Assembly: GCF_002006355.2 (NCBI RefSeq)
Contig: NZ_CP096980.1
Coordinates: forward strand, 1-64,000
From: Clostridium felsineum DSM 794
GTDB lineage: Bacteria; Bacillota; Clostridia; Clostridiales; Clostridiaceae
Reading direction: 5' to 3'
DNA length: 64,000 nt
The notes beneath the pieces are model-generated. The model did not search any database. It was not told the origin of the DNA and worked only from the letters and a program-made list of their open reading frames with translations. Shown here one piece after another: positions 42,800 to 51,013 of the stretch (the first letter of the stretch is position 1; each line of letters starts with the position of its first letter). Made by a program: the position numbers and the translations under genes.

Positions 42800-44692
42800 T
42801 TACCCTCTCCCCTTTTTAAATAATTCTAAAATAAATCTTTTATAATATATATTAAAATACACTTTATATATTATAAAATGAACTATAGCAAAAACAAATA
42901 TGACAGTTAAAGTTAATACATGTAAATTAAAAGCGAACTGACCAAAAAAAACATCCATTATTGCACCATAAATAAGTGGCAGAAAATACATTATTAATAT
43001 TTTTCTTGATAGCACTTTTTTTATTTCTTCTTCCTGTATTCCAATTCTATAAAGACTAAAATATTTTGCCTTTTCATCCTTGTACTCCATTTTCAGCTTA
43101 TAATGAAGCATTATTAAGGCAGCACAGTATAAAAGAAAACATACATAAATCAAATTAAAAATTAAAAACTTAGAACTTCTTACCCCTGTGTTATACGCCT
43201 CTATTCTAGAGCTTATTTTATAGAAACTATCTTTAGCTGCTAGTCCATTATTTTTTAATAATTCATTTGTCATTCTATTTACTATTATCTCAGAATTACG
43301 CCAGTTACTAAAATTATATAAATGCAAAGTTCCACTAAAATAATCCATTCCATTTGACGCAATCCACTGATAATCTTTTTCATTAACTAAAAGTATATTT
43401 TGTGATATACAATTTATTTGACCAAACAAAGGATTAACAATTGTGCTATTGCAACTAAAATTTCTTTCACCTTTATTATATTTAATATTAATACTTGTAA
43501 TATTAGTTTTTATATCCGTATGTTCATAGCCATCATTTATATCATATGGATGAACATATATAAAAGAATTTTGCTTTACTTTATAATTTCTTTTTAGACT
43601 TTTATTTACATCATCTACAGAAAATATTGTAAAAGCATTATTTCTTAAAAACTTAACACTAGCCTCATTTTTTATGCTGTTGTTACTTTCTTCTACAATA
43701 TATTTAACTTTAGTGCTATTTAAAGGTTTAAAATCTCCTTTAAACTCACAATATGTCATGTGAAAAGGATGATATATAGTTGAGTATTTTACCATGCTAG
43801 GATAATTAACTAAACTAAGTGTAGAAAAAAATAAGATTACGAAGATAAGCCATGTATTGATAAAAAATATATTTTTATTTTTACTATAGTAATATTTTAT
43901 ATCTGAAAGTAAAAAAATATTTTTTAGATATTTTTTATAATTTTTCTTTTGGAAATAGTCAATTAATATTTCTCCATTGAAAAATATTATTAATGAACCT
44001 ATAAATGCGAGAAAGAAACTTATCATCCATATATCACTATTTATATACATTACAATAATAGCTATAATCGTTAATAAAACTCCTGTAATAATGAATATAA
44101 CGTTGGAAAACTTACCTATTTCGGCCTTTTGTGCATATTTTATCTTTTCGCATATTGTACTTTTCATCATACGGTACACATTTAAACCTAATGAAATAAC
44201 AAATAACACTGCTGAATATACTATCACTATACCATATGTAATTCTAGGAATAGCTATATTTATTTGTTGTATTCCTATTATATTATGAATAGTCCATAAG
44301 AAAAATAAAGACAAAATTGTTCCTGCCATTAGTCCAATTATTAAGGCTGCCATCCACATTATAAAATTTTCCATTAGAACACTTTTTCTAACCTCATTTT
44401 CTGTCATTCCTATAGTTAATAAAATACCATAGTCCTTTTGCCTTGCTCTTATAAAAACATTTTGTGAATATGGAATAAATATTAAAGAGAACACAAATAT
44501 AAAAAGCGTTGGCGCATATATATTACTGGATATCATTGGATCGACAATTGAATTATCCATAAACTGCTTATTTAACATTATTGATATAAAGCTATATAAA
44601 ATAGCAGTTGAAGCTACATTACACAAAATAAATAGTTTATAACGTTTAGCCTCTTTTCTTAACATTTTAAATGCTATTTCACTAAACTTCAT
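42800..44692 (-). CDS. FtsX-like ABC permease, BceB/VraG type
   Basis: The protein has about 630 residues; the start is the ATG at 44692 after GAGGAG. It has ten membrane segments in the BceB arrangement, with a large extracellular domain between helices 7 and 8 (about residues 300-500). The early SFISIMLNKQF and PYSQNVFIRARQKDYGILLTIGMTENEV sequences are family hallmarks. Such pairs confer resistance to cell-wall-active peptides. No BceS/BceR two-component partner is adjacent, so it is either independently expressed or sensed elsewhere. Confidence 0.82.
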   Translation of the reverse strand: MKFSEIAFKMLRKEAKRYKLFILCNVASTAILYSFISIMLNKQFMDNSIVDPMISSNIYAPTLFIFVFSLIFIPYSQNVFIRARQKDYGILLTIGMTENEVRKSVLMENFIMWMAALIIGLMAGTILSLFFLWTIHNIIGIQQINIAIPRITYGIVIVYSAVLFVISLGLNVYRMMKSTICEKIKYAQKAEIGKFSNVIFIITGVLLTIIAIIVMYINSDIWMISFFLAFIGSLIIFFNGEILIDYFQKKNYKKYLKNIFLLSDIKYYYSKNKNIFFINTWLIFVILFFSTLSLVNYPSMVKYSTIYHPFHMTYCEFKGDFKPLNSTKVKYIVEESNNSIKNEASVKFLRNNAFTIFSVDDVNKSLKRNYKVKQNSFIYVHPYDINDGYEHTDIKTNITSINIKYNKGERNFSCNSTIVNPLFGQINCISQNILLVNEKDYQWIASNGMDYFSGTLHLYNFSNWRNSEIIVNRMTNELLKNNGLAAKDSFYKISSRIEAYNTGVRSSKFLIFNLIYVCFLLYCAALIMLHYKLKMEYKDEKAKYFSLYRIGIQEEEIKKVLSRKILIMYFLPLIYGAIMDVFFGQFAFNLHVLTLTVIFVFAIVHFIIYKVYFNIYYKRFILELFKKGRG

Positions 44693-45458
44693 TACTTTTT
44701 CTCCTCTTATCAATCATGCTAAAAGCCTGCACTTCTTTCATTATGCAATTGAAGAATTCAAACCTATCTTTCTTTTTTATAATTTCTTTAATTATTACTC
44801 CATCCTTCAAAAAAACCACCCTATCGCAATAACTTGCGGAAAATATATCATGAGTAACCATAACTATGCTTGTATTATATTCACTATGAAGTAACTTGAA
44901 ATACTCCAAAACCTTTTCAGAAGAGCTTGAATCAAGATTTCCTGTTGGTTCATCAGCAAATATTATTTTAGGACTATTTATTATGGCTCTACAAATAGCT
45001 GCCCTTTGCTGCTGTCCACCTGATATTTCATAGGGATATTTGTTCATTATCTCTTCTATATCAAGTAATTTAGCTAATTTATCTATGCTATCTCCCTGAA
45101 TAATTTCATACTTTTTATCTAAAATTAAAGGCACCAGTATATTTTCCTTTATACTTAAACTACTTATTAGATTAAAATCTTGAAATACCATACCAATATT
45201 ATTTCTTCTAAATAAAGATAACTCGTTTCTTTTCATTTTGCTTATATCATTGCCGCATATATTTATTTTTCCATCATCAAAACTGTCTATTCCCGCTGCT
45301 ACATTCAATAAGGTTGTCTTTCCACTCCCTGAGCTTCCCATAATACCAACAAACTCATTATCTTTTACAGTTAAATTAATATTTTTTAGTACCTTCGTAT
45401 TAATTCCTTTTTCAGCTTTATAATTTTTGCACACGTTTTTTATTTCTAATATATTCAT
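44682..45458 (-). CDS. ABC transporter ATPase, BceA/VraF type
   Basis: The 258-residue ATPase carries Walker A GSSGSGKTT, signature SGGQQQR, Walker B IIFADEPTGNLD and VTHDIF. It belongs to the MacB/LolD-like family that partners FtsX-type permeases. It overlaps the permease start by 11 bp. Together they likely expel or sense antimicrobial peptides. Confidence 0.87.
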   Translation of the reverse strand: MNILEIKNVCKNYKAEKGINTKVLKNINLTVKDNEFVGIMGSSGSGKTTLLNVAAGIDSFDDGKINICGNDISKMKRNELSLFRRNNIGMVFQDFNLISSLSIKENILVPLILDKKYEIIQGDSIDKLAKLLDIEEIMNKYPYEISGGQQQRAAICRAIINSPKIIFADEPTGNLDSSSSEKVLEYFKLLHSEYNTSIVMVTHDIFSASYCDRVVFLKDGVIIKEIIKKKDRFEFFNCIMKEVQAFSMIDKRRKSNEV

Positions 45459-45538
45459 GGCTTTTATTCCTTTACAATATGATTATTTTTATATTTATTC
45501 AATTATATCACTGTTGGTTCGCTAGAACTTGATTATAT

Positions 45539-45620
45539 AATAAAAGAGCTCTGTACTTACATCAACTATACTTTAAACTCAAGTTATCATATAGTTAAAC
45601 GTAATATTAAGCTCTTTATT
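45539..45620 (-). terminator. long hairpin beyond the small membrane-protein gene
   Basis: An outer stem AATAAAAGAGCT / AGCTCTTTATT encloses a second pairing AACTATA / TATAGTT. It lies just after the stop of the membrane-protein gene and may terminate it. Confidence 0.5.
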
Positions 45621-45625
45621 AATAT

Positions 45626-46234
45626 CTATTTAATTTTTTTCTCAGGACATAAAAAGCATAAATCATCCCATATACTTTTATCCAAAATCATGCCTCTTTC
45701 TTGTTCATTTTCTTTAAATTTCAATATTATTTTCCTTGTATCTGTAACATTTATTTCTGTTTTAATTGGGTTAGACGTAACTTTTTTTCTACTTCCTATT
45801 ATTGCTCCACTAGGACCATCTAAAAATTCACCAACTATTGCTCCCCCAATAGATGAACCTCCTCCTTGAATTTCTCCTCCTGAAACTACTGCATCTCTGT
45901 GATATTCACCATTCATGGAAAAATTCAATATATTTCTTTTTAAAATAAGTACCTTCAAATTATTGATTCTGTCATAAAGGCAAATTCCATTGCTTCTATT
46001 TTCAAAAAACAACTTACCACTAAGTTTTCTATTATAACCACCGTAATAATTTATTAGCTTTAACCCTCTGGGAATCATTATTTTTTCTCGTTTTTCCTCT
46101 TTAACATTCTCCTTATCATTATCAGGTAAGAAATATCCTATAACAAAAATTATAACAATAACTATTATTGCTTTCCACTTAAGTACCGCTATAAGACCTA
46201 TCATGATTAGCAACATAAGAATACCATAACCCAT
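45626..46234 (-). CDS. unrecognised membrane protein with glycine-rich segment
   Basis: The 202-residue protein starts at the ATG 46234 after AAAGGAGG. It has two adjacent membrane helices at the N-terminus (MGYGILMLLIMIG and AIIVIVIIFVIGYF), then a soluble domain with a glycine-rich segment, SGGEIQGGGSSIGGAIVGEF. I cannot assign a family or function. An 11-bp perfect inverted repeat lies immediately upstream, and a strong hairpin lies beyond the stop. Confidence 0.6.
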   Translation of the reverse strand: MGYGILMLLIMIGLIAVLKWKAIIVIVIIFVIGYFLPDNDKENVKEEKREKIMIPRGLKLINYYGGYNRKLSGKLFFENRSNGICLYDRINNLKVLILKRNILNFSMNGEYHRDAVVSGGEIQGGGSSIGGAIVGEFLDGPSGAIIGSRKKVTSNPIKTEINVTDTRKIILKFKENEQERGMILDKSIWDDLCFLCPEKKIK

Positions 46235-46249
46235 ATTAGACCTCCTTTG

Positions 46250-46288
46250 CAAAGTTTGTTTTAAATATACAACTTTTAACAAACTTTG
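46250..46288. repeat. 11-bp inverted repeat upstream of the small membrane-protein gene
   Basis: Arms CAAAGTTTGTT (46250-46260) and AACAAACTTTG (46278-46288) match perfectly, with a 17-nt spacer. It may be a protein operator. Confidence 0.5.
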
Positions 46289-46512
46289 ACAAGCAATATG
46301 TTACCATTATCGCTTATTACTAGCAAAATAACCCCTTACAATATTGTTTAAGGTAGTCTTTAAAATTAAAATATCTTTTTATTTCTATATATACAATGTT
46401 ATCATAAATATGTATACTACTATAATAAAAGTAATTATATAGTTATGAATTTAATAACTAAAATTCAAATTTAACTATTAATATAATAAAATAGAGTGAA
46501 GGAGAATTATAA

Positions 46513-47139
46513 ATGCATATGACTATATCCGCTTATCTTTTTCCAATACTATCAAGAAAGATCGTATTAGAACAATTATCTAGCTATTATCCAAAAAATG
46601 ATTTAAAGAAACTTATAAAACACATTAATAAAGAATATATAGCTATAGTAAAACGAGCGTCAGATATTGGTGGGAATAAAAATATTTTTTCAGGTAGCTA
46701 TTTAATTAGTATGTATCTTATTGCTGCTTACAAAAATACAACAAAAAAAATTAGCATTGATGAATGGAATAAACTTATTAAAAATATTCTTATCAACTCT
46801 GATTTCATAAAAAAGCGAATCTCCAAAAGTAACCAACTTTCTAAAAGCTATAAAAATAAAATTATAGAAGCCTCTAAATGGTGTAGAGAAAACGAAGCTA
46901 AATACCCCGATAATTGGCAGGTTGAATTAAAAGATAGTGAAAACCCTAATCTAACTCATAAAGTTTTTACTAAATGTGGCCTTTGTATTCTATGTAAAAA
47001 AGAAGGGATACCTGAATTTACTCCTTGTCTATGCGCTACAGATTATATAACTGTTGGTTTTTCCAACTGCAAATTATATCGCCCAACTACTTTAGCAAAA
47101 GGTGATAGCTGCTGTGATTTTTATATAACACCTTTATAA
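46513..47139 (+). CDS. L-2-amino-thiazoline-4-carboxylic acid hydrolase family protein
   Basis: The 208-residue protein matches the ATC-hydrolase family. The C-terminal half carries FTKCGLCILCKKEGIPEFTPCLCATDY, then SNCKLYRPTTLAKGDSCCDF. Family members in this group open thiazoline rings to make cysteine derivatives, but the family also occurs as an accessory domain with no proven reaction. Ten cysteines may bind metal. The AAGGAG site is good. It is followed by the TPR gene 21 bp later, likely cotranscribed. Confidence 0.7.
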   Translation: MHMTISAYLFPILSRKIVLEQLSSYYPKNDLKKLIKHINKEYIAIVKRASDIGGNKNIFSGSYLISMYLIAAYKNTTKKISIDEWNKLIKNILINSDFIKKRISKSNQLSKSYKNKIIEASKWCRENEAKYPDNWQVELKDSENPNLTHKVFTKCGLCILCKKEGIPEFTPCLCATDYITVGFSNCKLYRPTTLAKGDSCCDFYITPL

Positions 47140-47160
47140 AAAAATTAAAAGGAGGTTATT

Positions 47161-47493
47161 ATGGTGGACTACAAATCTCAAAACTATATTTCTCAAGAAT
47201 TAATATTGGCTCAAGAATTACAAAAATCAAGAGAATATAAACGCTCAAGAGAACTATATATGCATTTTTTTATTGAACATCCTAAACATTATCTTAGATT
47301 TAAAGCACTTTTTGAGGTGGCCGATAACTTATATTACGAAAAAAAATATGATGAAGCGGTAAAAAGCTATAATAAATTTCTAAATTATTGCGATGAACAA
47401 TATAAATTAACATCCCAAGAAATAAGTTGGGTTAACGCATACAAAAATCTATCCTATAGTAGAATTAAAGCTATATCCAAAAAAAATTATTAA
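47161..47493 (+). CDS. small TPR-like protein
   Basis: The 110-residue protein has two TPR-like helical hairpins. One runs from LAQELQKSREYKRSRELYMHF, the other from ADNLYYEKKYDEAVKSYNKFL; both show the aromatic and small-residue spacing of TPR. The AAAAGGAGG site is ideal. A broken copy of its middle part recurs at 54424-54538 beyond the RiPP operon. The function is unknown. Confidence 0.7.
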   Translation: MVDYKSQNYISQELILAQELQKSREYKRSRELYMHFFIEHPKHYLRFKALFEVADNLYYEKKYDEAVKSYNKFLNYCDEQYKLTSQEISWVNAYKNLSYSRIKAISKKNY

Positions 47494-47514
47494 TCTATAT
47501 CTGCTCTATAAGAC

Positions 47515-47557
47515 GCTTATTATTTTTCTATATATACATAAGCGGTACTTTTTTTAT
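47515..47557 (+). terminator. terminator after the TPR gene
   Basis: Arms CGCTTAT and ATAAGCG form a stem followed by GTACTTTTTTT, 22 bp beyond the TPR gene. Confidence 0.65.
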
Positions 47558-47764
47558 TTAAATTAAGTTATCAACCTAAGCCCTCGATTTATTGTTTTTT
47601 AAAATTGACTTTCCTTTGAAATGGTAATTTTGTTGTATGTTTTGATAAATATATACCCAAATAATCATATAAACTTAAATTCCTTCTACAATTAAATTGT
47701 TAATAATACATTAAGAATAATTTCTAAATTAACAAAATATACACAGAAAAATAATTATATTCAC
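47558..47764. other. AT-rich spacer before the RiPP operon
   Basis: I see no gene and no convincing structure in this stretch. The operon promoter begins at its right end (47765). Confidence 0.5.
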
Positions 47765-47793
47765 TTGAAAATTAATATTTTTGTAACTATAAT
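47765..47793 (+). promoter_or_regulatory. promoter of the RiPP-like operon
   Basis: A -35 TTGAAA (47765-47770), a 17-nt spacer and a -10 TATAAT (47788-47793) predict a start near 47800, about 27 nt before the peptide gene. Confidence 0.7.
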
Positions 47794-47826
47794 TATTATG
47801 TAAATATTTTTAAAAGGAGGATAACT

Positions 47827-47973
47827 ATGGATATAAATGAATTAATAACCGAAATAAAAAAAGATGGATATCATAAGCCTCAAATAGGTCTTATTACTCC
47901 AGAAATACGTACTATAGATGAACATGCTATGACATCGGTAACATTTATTGATGATGAAGAAACTGAAGAATAG
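47827..47973 (+). CDS. probable RiPP precursor peptide, 48 residues, cysteine-free
   Basis: The short gene begins ATG 6 nt after AAAAGGAGG. The peptide starts MDINELITEIKKDGYHKPQI, continues GLITPEIRTIDEHAM and ends TSVTFIDDEETEE. There is no Cys; candidate core residues are T24, T29, T36, S37, T39, Tyr15 and the acidic C-terminus. It sits directly before radical SAM genes and an exporter, as precursor peptides do. It was missed because it is short. The modified core is not established; the first 20 or so residues look like a leader. Confidence 0.85.
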   Translation: MDINELITEIKKDGYHKPQIGLITPEIRTIDEHAMTSVTFIDDEETEE

Positions 47974-48023
47974 TACACAATTAATATAGAACCTATAATT
48001 ATAGGTTCTATATTAATTGTGTA
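47974..48023 (+). repeat. 50-nt perfect palindrome between precursor and first enzyme gene
   Basis: The sequence from 47974 to 48023 reads the same on both strands (arms of 25 nt, beginning TACACAATTAATATAGAA). As RNA it would form a long stem directly after the precursor stop and end in GTTTTGC. It may partly terminate transcription, or stabilise the precursor transcript, so that the peptide is made in excess over the enzymes. Confidence 0.85.
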
Positions 48024-48065
48024 GTTTTGCTAAATAATACTAATTAAAGGAGGAAGTACAATCAT

Positions 48066-49049
48066 ATGGTAGTCAATAAGTATGGAGAAACTCACATTCC
48101 CATGAAAATCACATGGGAAGTTACGGAAAGATGTAATTTAAATTGCAAAATGTGTTATTCAATAGATTGTAACTCAAAAAAAAATATAGTAAATGAACTC
48201 TCAACAAAAGAGGCTAAAAATTTAATGGATATTTTAGAAGCTAATGAAGTTCTTTATTTATTTTTAGAAGGCGGTGAACCATTATTAAGATCTGACTTTT
48301 TTGAAATTTTATATATCTCCGCGTCCAAATTCTGTACTTGGGTATCAACAAATGGAACTTTAATTGGATCAGAAGAAGCTAGGGAAATAAAAAAATCAAA
48401 AGCTAATACTATTTTTGTAAGTCTCCATGGTCATTCAGAAAAAATACACGATTCTATAACCCAAAAAACAGGTTCATTTTATAAGACCGTTAACGGAATA
48501 GAAGAATTAATAAGACAAAATGTATCTGTTATGACTACTTTCCAAATTTCAAGGTTAAACTTTGGTTATATTAGTGATTATGTTAAATTATGTAAAGAAT
48601 TACATATTCCTAAAATAAATTTTCTGAGACCATATCCTTTAGGAAATGGAAAAACAAATTATAATAAATTCGCTTTAACTGCTAATGAATATAAACAAAT
48701 AACTAAAGAACTAGAAGCACGGTGTAAAGAAAATAATATATTATTTGGTCATTCATTTGGAATTAAAAACCATAATTGTTGTAAACAAGCTTTTTCAATA
48801 GATTCTACAGGTAATTTAATGAATTGTCCTTACTTAAGATTTCTTCCAAGATTAGGGAATATATTCAAAAATAATTTAATAGATATTTGGAATTCAGAAG
48901 ATTCACAAAAAATCAGAAATTCATATAAATACTTTGGTAACGATTGTACCAGTTGTGCAATCAAAAATAAATGTAGTGGTGGCTGCTTATCTAGTAAATT
49001 ATTAGATACTGGTAAAGTGGAAACAAAAGATCCAATATGTTGGTTATAG
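48066..49049 (+). CDS. radical SAM protein with SPASM-like C-terminus
   Basis: The 327-residue protein has the SAM/4Fe-4S motif CNLNCKMC (Cys23, Cys27, Cys30). The C-terminal cluster-binding region of SPASM type contains CCKQAFSID.. and CTSCAIKNKCSGGC, which would bind further Fe-S clusters. Relatives in RiPP clusters form thioether, C-C or C-O crosslinks, or epimerise residues. The ATG lies 14 nt after AGGAGG, slightly long. It probably acts on the precursor peptide encoded just upstream, with the RRE-type protein following. Confidence 0.9.
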   Translation: MVVNKYGETHIPMKITWEVTERCNLNCKMCYSIDCNSKKNIVNELSTKEAKNLMDILEANEVLYLFLEGGEPLLRSDFFEILYISASKFCTWVSTNGTLIGSEEAREIKKSKANTIFVSLHGHSEKIHDSITQKTGSFYKTVNGIEELIRQNVSVMTTFQISRLNFGYISDYVKLCKELHIPKINFLRPYPLGNGKTNYNKFALTANEYKQITKELEARCKENNILFGHSFGIKNHNCCKQAFSIDSTGNLMNCPYLRFLPRLGNIFKNNLIDIWNSEDSQKIRNSYKYFGNDCTSCAIKNKCSGGCLSSKLLDTGKVETKDPICWL

Positions 49050-49060
49050 AGGTGTTAAAT

Positions 49061-49351
49061 ATGTTAAAAATGTATCGAAACAAAACAATAAAATATGCTA
49101 TTCCTAGAGTTAAATTAGATGGAGATATTGGAATATTCTTTTATAATCCTAATACTGGCAAAGATTTTGTCGCAAATCATATAGGAACATTAATCTGGTA
49201 TATTATTGATGAGGGAAAGTCACTTGAAGATATTTCAAAATACATAAGTGAGATGTATAAGTTATATGACTATAGTAAATTATTAAATGATATAACAAGT
49301 GTATGTAAGATAATGTGTAAAAACGACTTGATAAAAATTGTTGAAGAATAG
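49061..49351 (+). CDS. PqqD-like RiPP recognition element protein
   Basis: The 96-residue protein starts at the ATG 49061, 12 bp after the radical SAM stop, with AGAGGTG ahead of it. It resembles stand-alone PqqD: a short N-terminal beta-strand part (TIKYAIPRVKLDGDIGIFFYN), then IGTLIWYIIDEGKSLEDISKYISEMY and a C-terminal helix. PqqD domains bind the leader of the precursor and present it to the enzymes. Family assignment is by pattern. Confidence 0.7.
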   Translation: MLKMYRNKTIKYAIPRVKLDGDIGIFFYNPNTGKDFVANHIGTLIWYIIDEGKSLEDISKYISEMYKLYDYSKLLNDITSVCKIMCKNDLIKIVEE

Positions 49352-49364
49352 TTTGGAGGATAAT

Positions 49365-50978
49365 ATGAAACTAAATGCAAACGATATAATAGAGAAATAC
49401 GATTATATAGACGTACTAAAAATTATGGATGGATATAGAGTTCATAATTCAGTCTGTGGTTTAATTTTAAAAGTAGATAAGTTTACAGCATTAGTACTCT
49501 CTTTGATAAATGGTTGTTGTACTTATAATGAATTAAAGTTAAGAATAGAAAAAAGTTTGGGAGAAGATTATTTATACGAAAATGATATAATTAATATAAT
49601 TATAAGTTTATATCATTTACAATATTTAAATATAAAATTTAGTAAGAAAAAGCCTACAATTTTATTGATTAATCCATGCTATAGGTATCCTAATAGTGTA
49701 TATAAAGAACTAACTATAACTCCACCATTAGGAATTTTAAGTATAGGTGCATTGCTATTTGAAAAAGGCTATGATGTTCATTTATTAGATATGTTAGTTG
49801 AAGATATAAGACCAGAAGATTTATCTAAATGGATAAAAAAAATAAAACCTGATATTGTAGGTATATCTATGAATTTCACTTCCACCGCTAATATATGTAT
49901 GGAAATAGCTAGAATTTTGAAATCGTTACTAGTTAAAACTATTTTTGTAGGTGGAAATCATGCTACTTTCACATATGAAAAAATATTAGAAGATAAAAAT
50001 GTAGATTATGTAATTAGATTTCAAGGTGAAGAAACTGTTTTAGAATTGATTGAAACATTAAAACATAAAGATAAAAGTATGTTAACTGAGTGCAAGGGAA
50101 TTGCCTATAGAAATCATGATAAAATAGTGGTAACTGATAGAAGGCAAATTCCTCAAAATTTAAACAATATGCCGCTACCAAAGTGGATGTTACTTCCAAT
50201 GAGTAAATATCCAAAAGATTTAAGATGGTCGTTAATAACCTCTCAAGGATGTCCATGTGCATGTACATTCTGTTCAACTTCGGCATTTAATAACGGAAAA
50301 AAAGTAATTTTTATGAGTGTTCCTGAAATAATAAAACGTATAAAAGGAATTATTAATTTACAGTATGAAGATACTACATTATCCATTTCATTTTCAGATG
50401 ATGCCTTTACATATAATAGAGAACGAGTAATTGAATTATGTAGGAGAATTCTTAAAGAAAATTTAAAATTTATATGGGCATGTAGTACTAGAGTAGATCT
50501 AATTGATGAAGAACTAATTGACATAATGTATAAAGCTGGTTGCAGAAATATTCTTTTCGGAATAGAATCTTGTAGTAATAAAGTATTAAAAACTATTGGA
50601 AAAAGAATCAATATAGAACAAGCCAAAAGGTCAATTGAAATTGTTAAAAGGCGTGGAATTAAAGTAAAAGAAATGTTTATACTTGGATTACCATATGAAA
50701 GTAACGAAACATTAAATCTTATTGAGGATTTTTTTAAGGAAACAAAACCTGATGAAATTAGATTTGGATTGCTAGCAGTTTATCCAGGAACTCCATTATG
50801 GAATCATAGCGAAAAGTTTGGAATAAACATTCTTAGCAAAAATTGGAGTGATTACGAAATGCTAAGGCCCATATCGAATAACACTATTCTTTCAGCAGAA
50901 GAATTATATATAAAATATATAGAGTTTACTGAAAAGTATGAAAATACTACAAAAAAAAATGAAATAAAAATTATTTAA
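49365..50978 (+). CDS. B12-binding radical SAM protein with N-terminal PqqD-like domain
   Basis: The protein has about 537 residues from the ATG at 49365 (GGAGG then 5 nt). Residues 1-88 look PqqD-like (VHNSVCGLILKVDKFTALVLSLINGCCTYNELK). A Rossmann-like B12-binding domain follows (about 95-220, TILLINPCYRYP, then GILSIGALLFEKGYDVHLLDML, GGNHATF). The radical SAM core has CPCACTFC near residues 295-302. B12-type enzymes of this kind often methylate unactivated carbons or form rings. It is in the same operon as the precursor. Confidence 0.88.
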   Translation: MKLNANDIIEKYDYIDVLKIMDGYRVHNSVCGLILKVDKFTALVLSLINGCCTYNELKLRIEKSLGEDYLYENDIINIIISLYHLQYLNIKFSKKKPTILLINPCYRYPNSVYKELTITPPLGILSIGALLFEKGYDVHLLDMLVEDIRPEDLSKWIKKIKPDIVGISMNFTSTANICMEIARILKSLLVKTIFVGGNHATFTYEKILEDKNVDYVIRFQGEETVLELIETLKHKDKSMLTECKGIAYRNHDKIVVTDRRQIPQNLNNMPLPKWMLLPMSKYPKDLRWSLITSQGCPCACTFCSTSAFNNGKKVIFMSVPEIIKRIKGIINLQYEDTTLSISFSDDAFTYNRERVIELCRRILKENLKFIWACSTRVDLIDEELIDIMYKAGCRNILFGIESCSNKVLKTIGKRINIEQAKRSIEIVKRRGIKVKEMFILGLPYESNETLNLIEDFFKETKPDEIRFGLLAVYPGTPLWNHSEKFGINILSKNWSDYEMLRPISNNTILSAEELYIKYIEFTEKYENTTKKNEIKII

Positions 50979-51013
50979 ATATTTAATACATTCACTAGAA
51001 AGGAAGGAAACTA

